A stretch of 64,000 bases of DNA from NCBI RefSeq assembly GCF_019112545.1, contig NW_025064884.1:1810032-1874031 (forward strand), in the 5' to 3' direction. Below the pieces are notes generated by a model. That model was not told the origin of the DNA and did no database searches. It was given only the letters and a program-made list of their open reading frames with translations. The position numbers and the translations under genes are program-made. This DNA is from Guyanagaster necrorhizus. Its lineage: Eukaryota > Basidiomycota > Agaricomycetes > Agaricales > Physalacriaceae. Of the stretch, positions 10,149 through 22,371 are shown piece by piece (the stretch's first letter is position 1; each line of letters starts with the position of its first letter).

Positions 10149-12602
10149 TTAATCGTATATAACTTGAGCAGGACCCCTGTAAGAAATCATCAGTTATCCT
10201 GACGAATCAATCAATAGAAGCACAGCGATACCTCTTCTCTTGGCCCTAAAACAAGGGAAATAAAGATCAATAGCGCGCGTGGAGCCGGAGCCCATGTAAC
10301 TCACATCTTCCATCCACGCAAGTTGTGCTTTCAGCTCCGTCATCCCGAACAACATCACGACATCATAACTCAATTGGTAGTAGTAGGTCCCGTCCGAACA
10401 GCGTCGAGGTTTCAGTGACTTTGCCACGACGGAAGTATCAGCTGTAACACGGCAATATTGTGAATAATCGTCTATACCAGCAATTAAAACGGTGTTGCAA
10501 GATTCGGAGACAACGAACCTTTATCAACATCCATCCATTTCGGATGCCCCCTTTTCCCGGTATAACGCCAGATTGATGTTGTGATGGCGCCCAAGTCCGA
10601 CAACGATCGTGCAAGCCTGCAATATGTCTCACGGAATTCGGTCTCTTCAGAGACCAGGACGTCCTGAGGGATATGCAATGTCAGCGGCCAGCTCGTAGAC
10701 AAATAGAGGCATTACCTTAGCGAGGATGACACTATATTGCCCTCCCAAAGAGAGCGTTCCGGAAGAGTCTACAAACGTCTCGGAGCGACGAAGAACATGT
10801 TCTTCGTCTAGACAATCATAGTCAGTATACATTCGTACACCGTAATTGTACTTGGACATGCGCGCGGTAACAGCATGGTCGAGGTGGAATGACACGGCAC
10901 CATCAGCAACGGCTTTGTTCCTGAGAACGAATTCCATAAGGGCAATCAGTCAGAGCTCATGAAAGAAAAATACTGACACATGGCTGTCAGGTCGAGCGAG
11001 GGTCAGGCCAAGCAGATTTGTGTGTTCTTGTATTTTGAGGAAGAGCCAATCACTTGCAGCAAAGCCGCCGACGAGAAAAACGGTCTTCAAATGACGTGAT
11101 GAGTACCCGATATGAACCTTTTTACAGCATTACACTCACCGAAACAGTCTTCTTCGATGCGGCTCGTTGAGCATCTATAGCTTTAGTAATAGAAGTTATC
11201 GATGGTTCAAAGAAGGTCGCAACGTCCGTCCTGTGGAATATCAGGCGTGTCTCTTTTAGCATATTCGTAATTCCCTCACCCTTTTAGCTTGAGCTGACCC
11301 GACCGAATGTCGCATGCAGAGTCCCTATCACGGAGGCCCCCAAACTTGACAAACGACGGCTCTGCGGAGTCCCTGAAACGAAGCTTCGTAGACTTGTCGA
11401 AGCATTCCGCGATATGACCGATATCGTCGTGAAATTTAGAGCCTTTCAGCTTTCCTATAAATTCATGAATAAAAAGAGGGCCGAGATACGCCAAACGTTA
11501 CCGTCAATGAAAGTACGAGCGCGCTGCGTGACAAAAATTGATCCAGAAAAGTCACCTGTGCATGACGGTAAGCGTTGTATGGGAAAAGAAAGTCAAGTAT
11601 CTTACAAAACGGGGTGGCAATCTCTTGGAACGAATATTTCCCAGCGCCTCTAGTTGAAATACTAGTGTAGCTGCTTATATCGACAGTGCCACCTCCGGCG
11701 TCGACGATAATTATTCCTTCTCCCTCCTTTAGGCACCATGTGAGGCCCACTGCATTGGCAAGGAGAACGTGGCGCTAACCTTTACAAGCGACGAAAGACC
11801 TCGCTGGATACAGAAATGCAAACTAGCTTCTCCTTCGGTAACAAAGTGTACACGCGTGTTCTTGTCGTCATCGCTGATGAGACCACCCTGTACGACGGCC
11901 TTGCGCATTTGATCCTGCTGTCCTCCCTCCCATCCGTTCGGATGGCTCAAGATGAACTCAATCGAATCCTCAATCGAGGACCAAAACGTCACACCGCTGG
12001 GATGAGTTTCTTGTATGAAGGTCTTGGCGCACTGGAAGAGGTACGCATAGAAATCAGCAAAGAGCATAAGGACATCCTTGCCGGGAGGGAGCGGCGAAAT
12101 GGCTTGGTTGATGTTATCTGACTTTGCGTCCTTGCCAGGAGGACGGAGGTGTAGTTTGAACCTGAGTAACAGGACGTTCATTACGATGACAACATATTAA
12201 TGGAAGGAGAGCCTACTTTTCGCATCGGACCCATCCCTCCTCTTCGATCTTATCATTGATGTTTTCGCTCATCGCTTCGGCGCCGGCCGCCCTCACTTTG
12301 CCATTCTGATCGTAGCAGATAACAGTCGGGATTTTCGCATTGCCACCAGTACCTTCCAGGGAAGGATACCTGCACAGTATTAGATTTCTGGTAGTCCAAG
12401 ATTCCAAAGATTGTACCTGGTCACGGGCTGTATTGTTGGAGGGATGTCCGGGTCGAGTACACTAGGAAACAAACCCTCAGAGAAGTTTTGGACGAGCGCG
12501 CAACAAGTTTTACCTGTATGAGATCCCGCTGTAAGTCGTTCCGAGGTCGAAAGCCAAGAGCAGCTTCCTGGAATTACCGACGTAGGCTGACCGTATGTTC
12601 AT
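10149..12602 (-). CDS. HSPA12-like Hsp70 family protein (copy 1)
   Basis: A gene with about ten small introns for an actin-fold ATPase of the divergent Hsp70/HSPA12 type. In order: phosphate-1 loop LLLAFDLGTTYSGISY, IPTVICYDQNGKVRAAG, HPNGWEG, VTEGEASLHFC, phosphate-2 loop IIIVDAGGGTVDIS, the FLVGGFAASDWLF adenosine-site region, NKAVADGAVSFHLDH, and the late motif VVMLFGMTELKAQLAWMED. The last two small exons restore GQEKR and GPAQVIYD, ending at 10149. There is no canonical substrate-binding domain and no EEVD tail, as usual for this family. The start ATG sits in a good context (gccgccATG). It is head to head with the coiled-coil gene at 12969, about 366 bp apart. All ATP-site motifs are intact, so it should be functional. 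Client or partner unknown. Confidence 0.88.
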
Positions 12603-12968
12603 GGCGGCGTCAAGGTGGGGTCGTGGTTACGGCAGAAAGGCCCATACGACGGAATATAAGCACACATTCGTACTCTTATCGTTCACACGTCTGGTGATAA
12701 GGTAATAGCAATGTGCACTCCCGGAGAAGAACATGTGGATTACATGCTCCCAATGTGACTTGCTGACCTCTGCAGTCACATCGATAGCTTTCTTTCACCA
12801 ACAGGACCTCCAAACAGTCGTTCAAACATGCTTGTAAAGGCAGGAGCACTGATAAAGCGAATAGTTCGCCCAAAAGCGACAGGCGGTTCAAGCGCTGGTC
12901 AAGGGCGGCAGCACACTCTGGATTCAGATCATAGGCCTGCCTCGCAATCGTCGCACCAAGCATTTACA
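12603..12968. promoter_or_regulatory. Divergent intergenic region, Hsp70 copy 1 / coiled-coil copy 1
   Basis: 366 bp between two divergently transcribed start codons, so it must hold the promoters of both. A short palindrome GCGAA-TAG-TTCGC is near 12855. I find no clear heat-shock element arrays (GAA and TTC units spaced by 2 nt). Confidence 0.55.
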
Positions 12969-14194
12969 ATGAACGCCATTGATCCCAGCAGTCGGAGAGA
13001 GGGAAGTCAAGGGGAATGTGTTGGTTCTGCGGTGAGATCTCCGTTTGAACGAGGCCTCATGGTCATTGACAGAACTTAGAGCAATCAAAAGCCACCTGAT
13101 ACGATGCAGAATGAAGGGGTGAAGGAGCTAAGCTTGACTGAAAGAAGGATTGCTTTGCTGGAACAGGAAATAGTGGCCCGGAATAAGGAGTTGGTCCAAG
13201 TGCGGGAGGATTTGAAGCGAGAGCAAACGGTACACAGAGATGAACGGCGTCTCTTGGATATACGCACGCAGGAACTGCAAGATGCGCACACTTATTTAAC
13301 GATAAACGACACACTATCCGGTAACGAGCTCGTCGCGAAAGTTGAATCTTTGAATGCGGAGATATATCAGGTGTCGGCATACATGGCAGATTCCATGTCG
13401 TTCAGGGAGAGAGTTGATCCCGACTCCACTCCGGTGGAGGTGGTGCGCTGGCTTGGAAGCTACATCGTTCATCTGCTGTGTTCCCCAATAAATGACGAGA
13501 CGCGCATTCAGGTCGTCCAAATCGTCACGCAAGCATCGTTGGTTCAATGCTGCGCAGACTTCATCTCTATGTGGCACATCGAAAGACACACAGACATGAA
13601 TCTCAGCCGTCTATACGCTAAAATCCAAGCAACGAGTGAGTCAGTTGTACAACATTAGAAATTGAACACTGACAACATACCCCAGATACTCAAGTCGTCG
13701 CGGGCCGGTGGAGAGCAATGACTCGATCTGGATCCAAGTATGAAACCCTCTCCAACGTCAAGAAGGAATGGACAAACACGATCATCAGGAAATTGGCGAT
13801 TGTGTTAATCTTCGCCAGATGGACTGGCGTCGGTACAGATCCGACCTGGGACGCATGTACGACCTTTCTGGTAGGAAAATATGGGGCGAGGATAGAAGAG
13901 GTCGTCCGTTTAGCCATAGATCTCGACAGAGGGATGGGCGAAGGCATTGTATCAGAGGATATCATGATATTCTCCGTCGGCAGAGGCAGTACGTTCGTGC
14001 CCGATACGATGCAAAGTTGCGATGGAGAATCCCCAGTACGCGACCCGGATCACGTTCTCTGCACCTGCGAGCTAGGACTGAAGATTTCGCAGTCGGTGGA
14101 AAAGGATGGTCACTCGGCAGAGCGACTGGCCATTCTTGAGAAGCCAAAGGTGGTCCTCTACTCGACAATGTCAGAGATGATATCCAGAATATGA
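12969..14194 (+). CDS. Coiled-coil family protein (copy 1)
   Basis: Three exons (12969-13031, 13080-13635, 13686-14194) give exactly 375 codons plus stop. I do not recognise the family in any named database entry; it is defined here by its copies in this window. After a short acidic/basic start, residues ~30-80 form a heptad-rich coiled coil (IALLEQEIVARNKELVQV). Then come the shared motifs TQELQDAHTYL, SLNAEIYQVSAYMAD, AGRWRAMTRSGSKY, LDRGMGEGIVSED, VLCTCELGLK and KPKVVLYS. A phase-1 intron before AGRWRAMTR is conserved in all copies. No membrane segment or signal peptide, so probably cytosolic. It is divergent from Hsp70 copy 1 and convergent with coiled-coil copy 2. Function unknown; partnership with the Hsp70 is inference. 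Confidence 0.8.
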
Positions 14195-14572
14195 AGTAAA
14201 AAAGCGCACTACTGAGCACTTGTAGCTACCACTTTATTGTACCCATTGGTCGATACTTAGCTCAATAACATTCTCCCTGAAAAGAACTGCAAATGATTTT
14301 AGAGGAGCCCTAAAGATGCTGGAGCGATACAAAGCAAACGAGCGACGAGTAGAACGTCGAGCAAGCGCATCCTGCGACGACCGAGTAGAGGACTCGGAAG
14401 TGAACAATTTGCGATAGACTGACCTGCCAGCCACGGCAACGATCATAATCCGCACATTAAGTCCGACAAAATGCCGCAACATGCCGTTTACCGGCAGCCT
14501 GGCATCCGGCTTGTGTACAATAAAAAAAACTTGAAATTACTGATGACGAAAAGACATTTACTAGGCCAGTGT
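14195..14572. other. Convergent intergenic region
   Basis: About 380 bp between the 3' ends of coiled-coil copies 1 and 2. No gene or clear repeat is seen. Confidence 0.5.
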
Positions 14573-15958
14573 CTACGCCATAATATCATTCAATCCCGAC
14601 AGGAGGATCACCTTCGCTTTCTTCAAGATTTTTATTTTGTGGCCCTCTCCTTGGCTCTTAATCGATGCAAGGCCCAGTTCTGTGGTAGAACATATCTGTT
14701 TCTCGTTATCTGGCTCCTTCGAATCCTTTCCACCCATGGCGTCCTCCATTGCCTCCGCATTAAACGGGGAGCCTTCTGGGACGTACACTGGTTCCATCTC
14801 GCAGGACGTGACCCCCTGCCGAGTGGCAAACCGTAATTCCACCACCTTTCGCGCTACCCCTGAGCTCGCCAGCTTTTCCGTTACTGTCTTGTGGCCGGGA
14901 TCAATACCAGCCACAATGAGGATGTTCACGAGTATTTCCTCAAGGACAGCGTCTATTTGGGATCGCTCGGCCCCATCATACTTGGACAGAGGAGCTATAG
15001 CCTTTTGTGTCAGAACCCGCCATCTTCCGGCAATAGCCTGCTTCTCTGCAGAAGAGCTGAGCTTACGTCACTCCTGAAGGAAATGTCCTACCTGACTGCC
15101 GTATGCGGTCATATATTTCATTCCAGCCCTTCTCGTCGCTGGGATCTCCCCCTAAGCACCATGACGTAGCCATCCATCCCGCATGCGCACAAATGGCAGC
15201 ACTAAAAGCAACTTGAAGTACTTCATACTGCGAATTGGACTTGACGAAGCTCGTCATCGTATCCCCCAGGATTTCAACAACGCGTCCATAGGCGACATCT
15301 GTTGCCGGGTTACCCACACCCCTCTCTACCTGGTCGTATACATCAGCGAGCGTTGCAGCCATTCCAGAGATCTCCTCGTTCAGTGCCTCCACAGCTTGGA
15401 TGATCTCGACGCCAGAGAACTGGTCTGCGGTGCTTAGATACACCTGAGCAACCCGCAATTCCTCCGCTCGCGCCCTCGACAGCTTCTCGCTCTCCTGGAG
15501 CTTCATCCCAAGCCCATGCAGTTCTTCCTTTCCCGTCTGAATGTCAAGGATCAATGCACGGTTGTGAGCACGGAATTCGTCTAGTTCTTTGTTCAGGTCC
15601 GAAATGCGCCGTTTCAATGCTTGCCCTTCAGTTTCATCCTTCCACGAGGATGATGTAGCTGCCTTCGATGCCTTTGGCGTGATGAATCAGTTTCTATTCC
15701 CCTTGTACGTTGAATGCCTCTCACCTGTTGGGTTGTTTCCGAAAGCGCCTTCCGCAACGATAAAACCTCTGCATCTTTCTGCGCTAGCGCCGATCTCAAC
15801 ACCGACAACAACTTGTAATTTTCTTCGAGCTCGGATGTGACATGTCTGTGCCGACGCAGTGCCAGGCATGACAAGAGGATCACTCCGCCGATAGGAGCCA
15901 GCACTGGCCACAAGGAATATACCACATTATAGGATAGGTCCTCATAACCGAAGGACAT
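14573..15958 (-). CDS. Coiled-coil family protein with N-terminal membrane anchor (copy 2)
   Basis: Residues ~13-33 (WPVLAPIGGVILLSCLAL) form one hydrophobic segment followed by basic RRHRH, then a coiled coil (YKLLSVLRSALAQKDAEVL). An intron near 15660-15720 joins ETTQQ to AATSSSWKDE in frame. Family motifs follow: RAEELRVAQVYL, ALNEEISGMAATLADV, then a phase-1 intron, IAGRWRVLTQK, VTSCEM, GSPFNAEAMEDAMGG, TTELGL and KKAKVILLS. The TSCEM variant and the membrane anchor make it closest to copy 4 (28787), suggesting these two share a recent ancestor. The start at 15958 (gcgATGTCC) was chosen to place the anchor near the N-terminus as in copy 4; 16021 and 16039 are alternatives. Intact as far as seen; function unknown. 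Confidence 0.78.
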
Positions 15959-16234
15959 CGCGCCTACTCGTAGTGCAAGTGGGCTTCGTCGACTTGGTGG
16001 TATATGAAGAAGATGGTTCATGAGGCGAATGCATGTCAAGGGTGGGCCCGATCTCCAACGTGCATTCGGCGCTTCGTGCCTTCTTCAAGAAAGATCATTA
16101 CCCGCCCTTCCAAACGGGAAATGAATTTTTCCATTTCTTGTCCCTGATGATAATGGTGGGAATGATATATTGGTAGGTGAAGAATCTCAGTGTAAAATCC
16201 GTGCAGTAATTAATATCCTCTCTGACTAGCGTTT

Positions 16235-17622
16235 TCACATCAATGAAGAACGCAATACCACCTTTGGCTTCAGCAAATATGTATCTTTCTCCAAGCCACC
16301 ATCGTGAGATACCTCCGTTACCTTCAGCCCAAGATCGGACGTGCACATAACACGATCAGATGGCTGCACCTTCTCACCAAGTCCGTCGGCATTCTCCATG
16401 GACTCAAGATCGTACTGGCGGCCGCTAGCCACTATGCAGACGATTATGTCTTTCGAGACAACGCTTTCACCTATGACCTTGTCTAGCCTTGTCATCAGCT
16501 TTACGATGTCTCGTATCCTCCTCCCGTATTTTTCCATGATGGTGTCAACACATGCATCCCAGGTCGTCGTTCCATCTGAATTCCATCCAGCCAGGAGTAA
16601 CACCAGGACCGCCCGCCTGACCATCCAAGGTATATACGGCTTCTCAGCCTCCTCCGGAGTCGAGTACTTCGATTTCGATCGAGTCATTACACGCCATCGC
16701 GCCGCGACGGGCGCCAAACCTGGAAAAGAGAGTCGAGATCCATTTCGTCATGTGTATCAGTGGACGTACTAGTTTTCCGTATCTTTGCGTACAGCTGACG
16801 GAGTCCCTCATCGATCTGTCGATCGGGATGCCACATCACAATGGTCGCCATACAAGATCGAACGAGCGACGCCTGAAGCGCCACTTGAACGGCTTGAACT
16901 CGCGCCTCAGCATCATCGTTCCCTGACCGCAAAATCTCGGCCAAGTCAGCGCCAATCCAAGGGGCTATCTCCTCCGTATTCGCGAGTCTGCACTTGGACC
17001 CGAACACCGAGGAATCAGCTATATAGGCGGCGGTCTGGAAGATCTCGGCATTCAACGCCTCTGCCATCGACACGACATCTTCTCCAGACACCAAATCAGC
17101 GGTATCCAAATATATCCGGGCGTCCTGTAGCTCCCTCGTCCTGACGTCCAGAAGGTACCGCAAACTCTGCAATTCTACATCCTGCGAATTGAGTTTGGCT
17201 TCAAGCTGCTTCTGAATGGTCGACAGCTCATTCCTCAATTCCGAGTTTTCGAGACGTAGACGCTCTTCTTCATCCGGGTGGCAATCCTTACTCAGTGTCT
17301 TTGTGCTTTCCGTTTCTTCCTTGGGTTCGCCCTATGACCCAGGGTCAAACAAGGATCAAATCAAGCAAAATATGCGATATCTTACCTCGCCATCATTTGA
17401 AACCACCACATATCCTTCATCGCACTCAGCTAGATCTTTGTATCCCTCTAAAAACCCGCATTGAATGTACTGCCTCGATATTGGATCCCACCCATCGATA
17501 TGAAGTGCTTTTTCCCAGTACAAGGACGCCTCGCCTGACACCGTGTCAACCGCGTTGTTTTTCTCAGCGCTTCCTGGAACATCGGGATTGTGACTAGCGA
17601 GTTCCACTCGGCCGTCTGACAT
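16235..17622 (-). CDS. Coiled-coil family protein (copy 3)
   Basis: Exon 1 runs MSDGRVELASHN to VVVSNDGE, an intron near 17325-17384 joins it to GEPKEETEST, and a coiled coil follows (LENSELRNELSTIQKQLEAK). Family motifs: VRTRELQDARIYL, EALNAEIFQTAAYIAD, the phase-1 intron, AARWRVMTRSKSKY (Ala replaces the usual Gly), LVLLLAGWN, LDKVIGESVVSKD, VMCTSDLGLK and LLKPKVVLRSS. No membrane segment. The N-terminal ~100 residues, with an acidic tract, are unlike those of the other copies. It lies in tandem behind copy 2 and directly beside the CpG-free block that starts at about 18.0 kb. Function unknown. Confidence 0.78.
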
Positions 17623-18001
17623 AGCGATTCGCAAAGTGGGTATCTTGAATTTGGTGTAGTGAGGAAGCTTTCGAGGTATGGAACTTGGGGGGTTGGTGAA
17701 AGGAGGACCGATATCCTAGGGGTCTTCCTATGAAATAGTCAACGTGCATCCCTCATGTTTTTATAGGGCATGTCGCATCCTTTGATCGATATGAATACTG
17801 CTTCATTGTGAAAACTCGATCAGTGTGCATGCACAAGAATCTTGCACCTGCAGAAAGTATTCAGTTACACGTGTTGCTGAACCTGACAATTCATTATTTC
17901 AGATAAGAAAATGAGTTTTACCCATCCCTGACTTTGTAGCTTCTTTCATCCTAGAAAGCGACCACCAAGCCAGAGGTTGTGCTTGGCCAGCAGAACCTAC
18001 G
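17623..18001. other. Upstream region of coiled-coil copy 3
   Basis: About 380 bp that should contain the copy 3 promoter; no clear TATA box chosen. Its distal edge is where CpG dinucleotides abruptly stop. Confidence 0.35.
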
Positions 18002-20679
18002 TGATTTCTGTCAGCATTTTTCTTATGCCTTTGTAGCAAGTAATTTGTATTCCATACAACAATCTGTGATTGGCTGTGAAGAAGATGATGATCATCCTGA
18101 TGTTGAATTTGTTAATTGTGGAGAGTCTCATGCATCTGGTGAAACTCACTATAGAACCTGTCATTTTTATATCTGAGACAATCCCTACCTAAAAAATTGT
18201 GCCCAGCATGACTTTCCTTTCTTTGTACTACAGCTCTCTGAATTAGCCAAGGAGTGTCCTTTAAAACAGCCAATGCCTCTTGCCTGCAACAAGTCTTTCT
18301 AAGATCATGCCTGCTATTTCTTTTGAATACCCCTCCACTTCCAGCAGATGGTATGGGTCCCAGCCAGTCTCTGAACAGCTCTGGACCCATCTTTCCCCAT
18401 ATAAACCTGACCTCACCATCCCCACTCTGACAATCATATTACAAGTCACCACATTTGTGGTGCTCATAATCTTCACTCTCTTCCTTGTACTCCTTATTGT
18501 CTGCATAGTCCTATGCTCCAGTTCCACTGTGCTCATAATCAGCCATGCCATCCTTCACTGCATCCACAATCATCTCCTTGAGGGCATCCCTTTGTTATGG
18601 TCATTCAAAGTTGGGCTAATTGAGAATGCAATCACATTTGTGGGTGTTAGCCTCATTCTGCTGTTGGCAAATGTGGTCTTGCCTCAGTGAGCTGCTCTGA
18701 TACTTTGGTATCTCTTCATTTGGGCTTTCACCCCTATTGCAAGTGCCATAGATGCTGTAATCTTAGACCCTACAAAGAATTTGGTGGATGGTGCTGTTGT
18801 TGCAGGGTGCTTGGGTAGTGCAGTTGTCATGGCTGCAAGGCTAGCTGTCTCTGCACTTGGAATGTAGTACAGTAGCAATGAATGAATCAACAATGTGTGG
18901 AATGCACACTACTAAAACACCAACACCAAATCACAATGCAGTTTGAGGGAGAAATAGTAATACCTAGACTCTAAGTGTGTAGAGAATGTAATATAGATAG
19001 GGTGCAATAAGATATAATTCAAAGATATATGTTGCAGTTTGCTTGAACAAAGCTGTCTGTGTCACTGAACACAACAAAACTTATCTCAAACAGTCTGCCT
19101 GGTGCAGGTTCTGAACTTGTACTGACTGCCTAGTGCAGTTTCTAGACTGATATGATGCATCTGGTTGCAACTTATACACAATACTGGCTGTTCTGAACTG
19201 TCTTGGGTCTGTCTGACTGTCTGATATAAACTTTTGGTTGCTTTTTATGGGTTCTTGTACAAAACAAAGTGACTTGGTCACCACAATACTATTCAGGTTG
19301 AGTCTACAACTTTGTTGAGATTTGGACTGTATCTAGAGTACATGCTTGTAAGACCTTTAGTCTTTGGGTTACAAACTCCTGAAGAGTTTCCCATTGACTT
19401 CTCATATTTATACTAGACTACTCCTTTCCTAGTAGCTTCTACCTAATTCCTTCAATTTCCTTCAGACTCTTTTCTTACTCAGCATGCTGGAATGCTGGAT
19501 TGCTTGAATTCTCTTGCAGGTTCCAACAGTATGGCATTAATGCCTCCTCACCATATGGTGGCCTTACTATGTGCTCTGGTTCTTCAAGCTTTAAGCTTTG
19601 ATTTCTGTACTATGTAAACTCTAATAACAGAAGAATATAAGTAATGATCTCAGTCAGACACAGCATAGGTGAAACAACTGTATTAGATGAGTACTATACC
19701 TAATAACAGAAGAATATAAATAATGACCTATGAAGGAGTGTGAGTGATATAGTAAAGAGCACAATAATGGTATACATATCTTAGTCAGGCACAGCATAGG
19801 TGAAATGACTGAGGTATATGGGTATTTATGACCAGGCTATATAGGTGATCAAGTAATCACAGAGGGCATGTATATATGGTAAGTAAGAATAGGTGATTGA
19901 AAGAGTAATAGTATGGGTATACATACAGATATTCTCCAACAAACTCTGGATCCCATTATATCTTCTGCCATTTTAACACCATGATTCATGTGCATTTATT
20001 GCCTGTACATGAGAGTTCCACCACCTTTGCATGGCAAGCCAGCTCTTGAACCCCAACCACCACTGACTTTGACTCCACTTCTAACACTTTTGTAATGACA
20101 AAAGATACTTTGTAAAAACTATGAAGGGTAAAAGTAAGCAAGTGGCTAATGGTCAGGATAAGTAGACATACCTCAGTTATATGCAGCAAGAGTAGAATGA
20201 CTGAGGTATCATGTAAACTATGGTGAGGCTTTTATATGAAAAACTGTAAGGACAGGAGTATGTATATAAAAGGTAAGTAATAAGTAGAAAAAATATGGAA
20301 TGGCAGGAACTCAACATCAAGGTGTGGATAACCTCCAATACTTCAGCACAACATCTTTGCATGTGGGAAAGACTATGACTGGCATCTCTACAGTCATAAT
20401 TTGTTGTTACAGTTGCACTTGGTCCTTTCCAGTGTTCCACTGCCTAAGCTGGGTAACTATGCATGAGAAAGGGATTCTTGGCTGTGTTCTTTGTTGTTCC
20501 TTGATATGTCTGGCTTCTCTGGTATTTAATATGTTCCATAGTGATACCTGTGAACAGAGGGCCAGAAATACAGCTCTTGGATGCTTGCAAAGGAAGCCTT
20601 CTGAGTGCTTATGGTCTTGTCTTCTCCATCAAAGTTATTAACAACCACATCAACAGGGCTGGGAATGTCCTCTATTGTT
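18002..20679. repeat. 2.7-kb CpG-free block, probably a decayed methylated transposon
   Basis: Reading every line, I find no CG dinucleotide between the CG at 18000-18001 and the next at 20680-20681, while flanks carry several per 60 bases. Base composition is otherwise moderate and TG/CA are abundant, as expected from long-term cytosine methylation and deamination at CpG. The block holds internal repeats: a near-identical ~25 nt unit at 19622 and 19701, and another of about 24 nt at 19651 and 19782. One frame (18280-18690) is open for 136 codons and very hydrophobic, but has no recognisable family. No transposase, terminal repeats or target-site duplication could be identified by eye, so the element type is unknown. 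Confidence 0.7.
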
Positions 20680-20844
20680 CGGATTGCAATGGCTCGTGAA
20701 AATGGACCTCTTGAATCCTATAAAGGCCTCATGCTTCAGCATCATCCCTTAGGCCTGACTCTCATCACTGCTTTCAGACATAGGTTCTCTGTAGACTATT
20801 GGGTCCTACAAGTATCCTAATCTCTTTACAGTGCAGTCCAAAGC

Positions 20845-21542
20845 ATGATGGACTACGGATTCTATGCGCAACAATTTGTCCCACTGAAGAACCTGGATCC
20901 CGGAACGCAAGGGATTCCCAACCCCAACACGAGTGTCCCAGCGCCATCGATAGCATCACCCCTCGTCCCAGATTCAACGTTCTTTGACATATTATGGAAT
21001 TTTCGCTCCCTCATTAAACATACAGCAGTGATGTATTCTTGCTCGCCACATTCAATAAAGTGGATCTACTATGGCACTATGCTCCTCAATATTCTCTCGC
21101 TTTGGGTCTTGTGCATGTTCTCAGTCGTGACATTTTCTTTATTTGGATACTTCATCACTTCGCCTGTCCCTTCCCCGATGGATTACTCTGACTTCTTCAG
21201 AGCTTGCGTGCTGGGTACCTTCGTTTTGAGTCCTGCCTGGCTCCTGCTCATATGGGTAATTCCGCGCGCGTGACTATTCCTGTTGATACTGTCTCGAGTA
21301 GAGCTCGAAAAGCGTGCCATGCACTCGTTTTCCAGCTCTTTTTCTTGGCAGCGGTCGTTGCGGCTATGATCGCTAACGTCGTGGTCGGTGTAGTAGTGAA
21401 GGGAAGCAACATGAAGTTGGATGGGATCTATGCTGCTCGGGCTGGGGCAGTGGGGGGCGGATTGATGTGTTCCTTTGGCCTTTTCGCCGTATTGTTGGGT
21501 TCTTTCATGTTGTGTGCGGCCAAGTGGTGCACAATGCACTGA
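20845..21542 (+). CDS. Four-pass membrane protein of unknown function
   Basis: The frame starting MMDYGFYAQQ runs to 21270; joining at GTGACT...GAGTAG (21270-21301, only 32 nt) continues in phase to a second segment ending at 21542. The product (~222 residues) has a polar Pro-rich N-terminus and four hydrophobic segments: around TMLLNILSLWVLCMFSVV, VLGTFVLSPAWLLLIW, LFFLAAVVAAMIANVV and SFGLFAVLLGSFMLC. I do not recognise the family. The intron is unusually short, so the model is uncertain; without it the product ends after three residues past the second segment. It lies just after the CpG-free block, and upstream exons may have been lost or obscured there. Confidence 0.45.
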
Positions 21543-21783
21543 TGTTATCTAGATATCGTAAATGAAATCGATGAATTTAGCTGGAAAAACTTAGCCGAAA
21601 AATTTATGATTCCTTGGCGCGCGAAACTGCTGTTTACCGGAAATTCGCCCGTGTCAGAACGTGGTGAGTCGCATCGCACCACACATCAAACCATAAGCGC
21701 TGAGCGGTCCAAAAGTCTGCCCAACATAGCGAGGAGAGCAAAGGTCCTTGGTTGTCGAATGATGATCGATATTAAATTGGGGT

Positions 21784-22371
21784 CTAGGTCACAAGCTTGA
21801 ACAATAAGCTCATCCGCATGTGGGCTGCTTCCAAGATAAAGAGGACATATACTGCTGCACATAGTGAATATACTTGGATACCAGCCAACATGAGTACAAT
21901 CAGTAGACTGGGTAAATTTCTGACAGTTCTCATCCAGAGAATCGGAACAATGACCTTCAACTCTTGAGTCAGATGGAACTCCAGGTTTAGCGGGGGTACC
22001 GAGATTTGTGCAAGAAAAAAACAGTAACTATGAAACCTATGGCACTGTATGACACTATATGCCAGAATGTTGAGACCGTGAACGGGAATAATGTCTGTGA
22101 GAAGGTAGAACAGGCCGGTATGAACATTGAAGACTGGCAGAACCAGAGGCAAGCTACAATTAGAAGTTAAATGGCATGTAGGTAGAGCAATGAGCACTTG
22201 CAGCAGGAGGGACTGGCTTCTTGAAGCTCGAAATGGAGGAAGTACGATAACATAGTTATCAGAGACCATTTCTTTCTCTTTGTTCCTCGGATCTAGAAGA
22301 GCAGGAAGAGTGCGGGCCGACGGTGCCGGATTCCGTCGGGGAAAAATAGAGCTATGACGTCCGTCTGACAT
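21784..22371 (-). CDS. Hypothetical hydrophobic protein
   Basis: An open frame of ~195 codons with hydrophobic clusters in the second half (LLTDIIPVHGLNILAY, LPSLLIVLMLAGIQVYSLC, VYVLFILEA). It resembles a small multi-pass membrane protein but matches nothing I know. It may be interrupted by unrecognised introns or be a relic; an acceptor-like site is seen near 22157. Confidence 0.28.
   Translation of the reverse strand: MSDGRHSSIFPRRNPAPSARTLPALLDPRNKEKEMVSDNYVIVLPPFRASRSQSLLLQVLIALPTCHLTSNCSLPLVLPVFNVHTGLFYLLTDIIPVHGLNILAYSVIQCHRFHSYCFFLAQISVPPLNLEFHLTQELKVIVPILWMRTVRNLPSLLIVLMLAGIQVYSLCAAVYVLFILEAAHMRMSLLFKLVT

Noticed and set aside
9935..10152. Small plus-strand frames near 10 kb
   Set aside because: They overlap each other in several frames and the 3' end of the Hsp70 gene, with no motif; better explained as chance frames around an inverted repeat.
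18280..18690. 136-codon hydrophobic frame as a real gene
   Set aside because: It lies within the CpG-free block, where C-to-T decay favours hydrophobic codons; no family, intron or promoter support.
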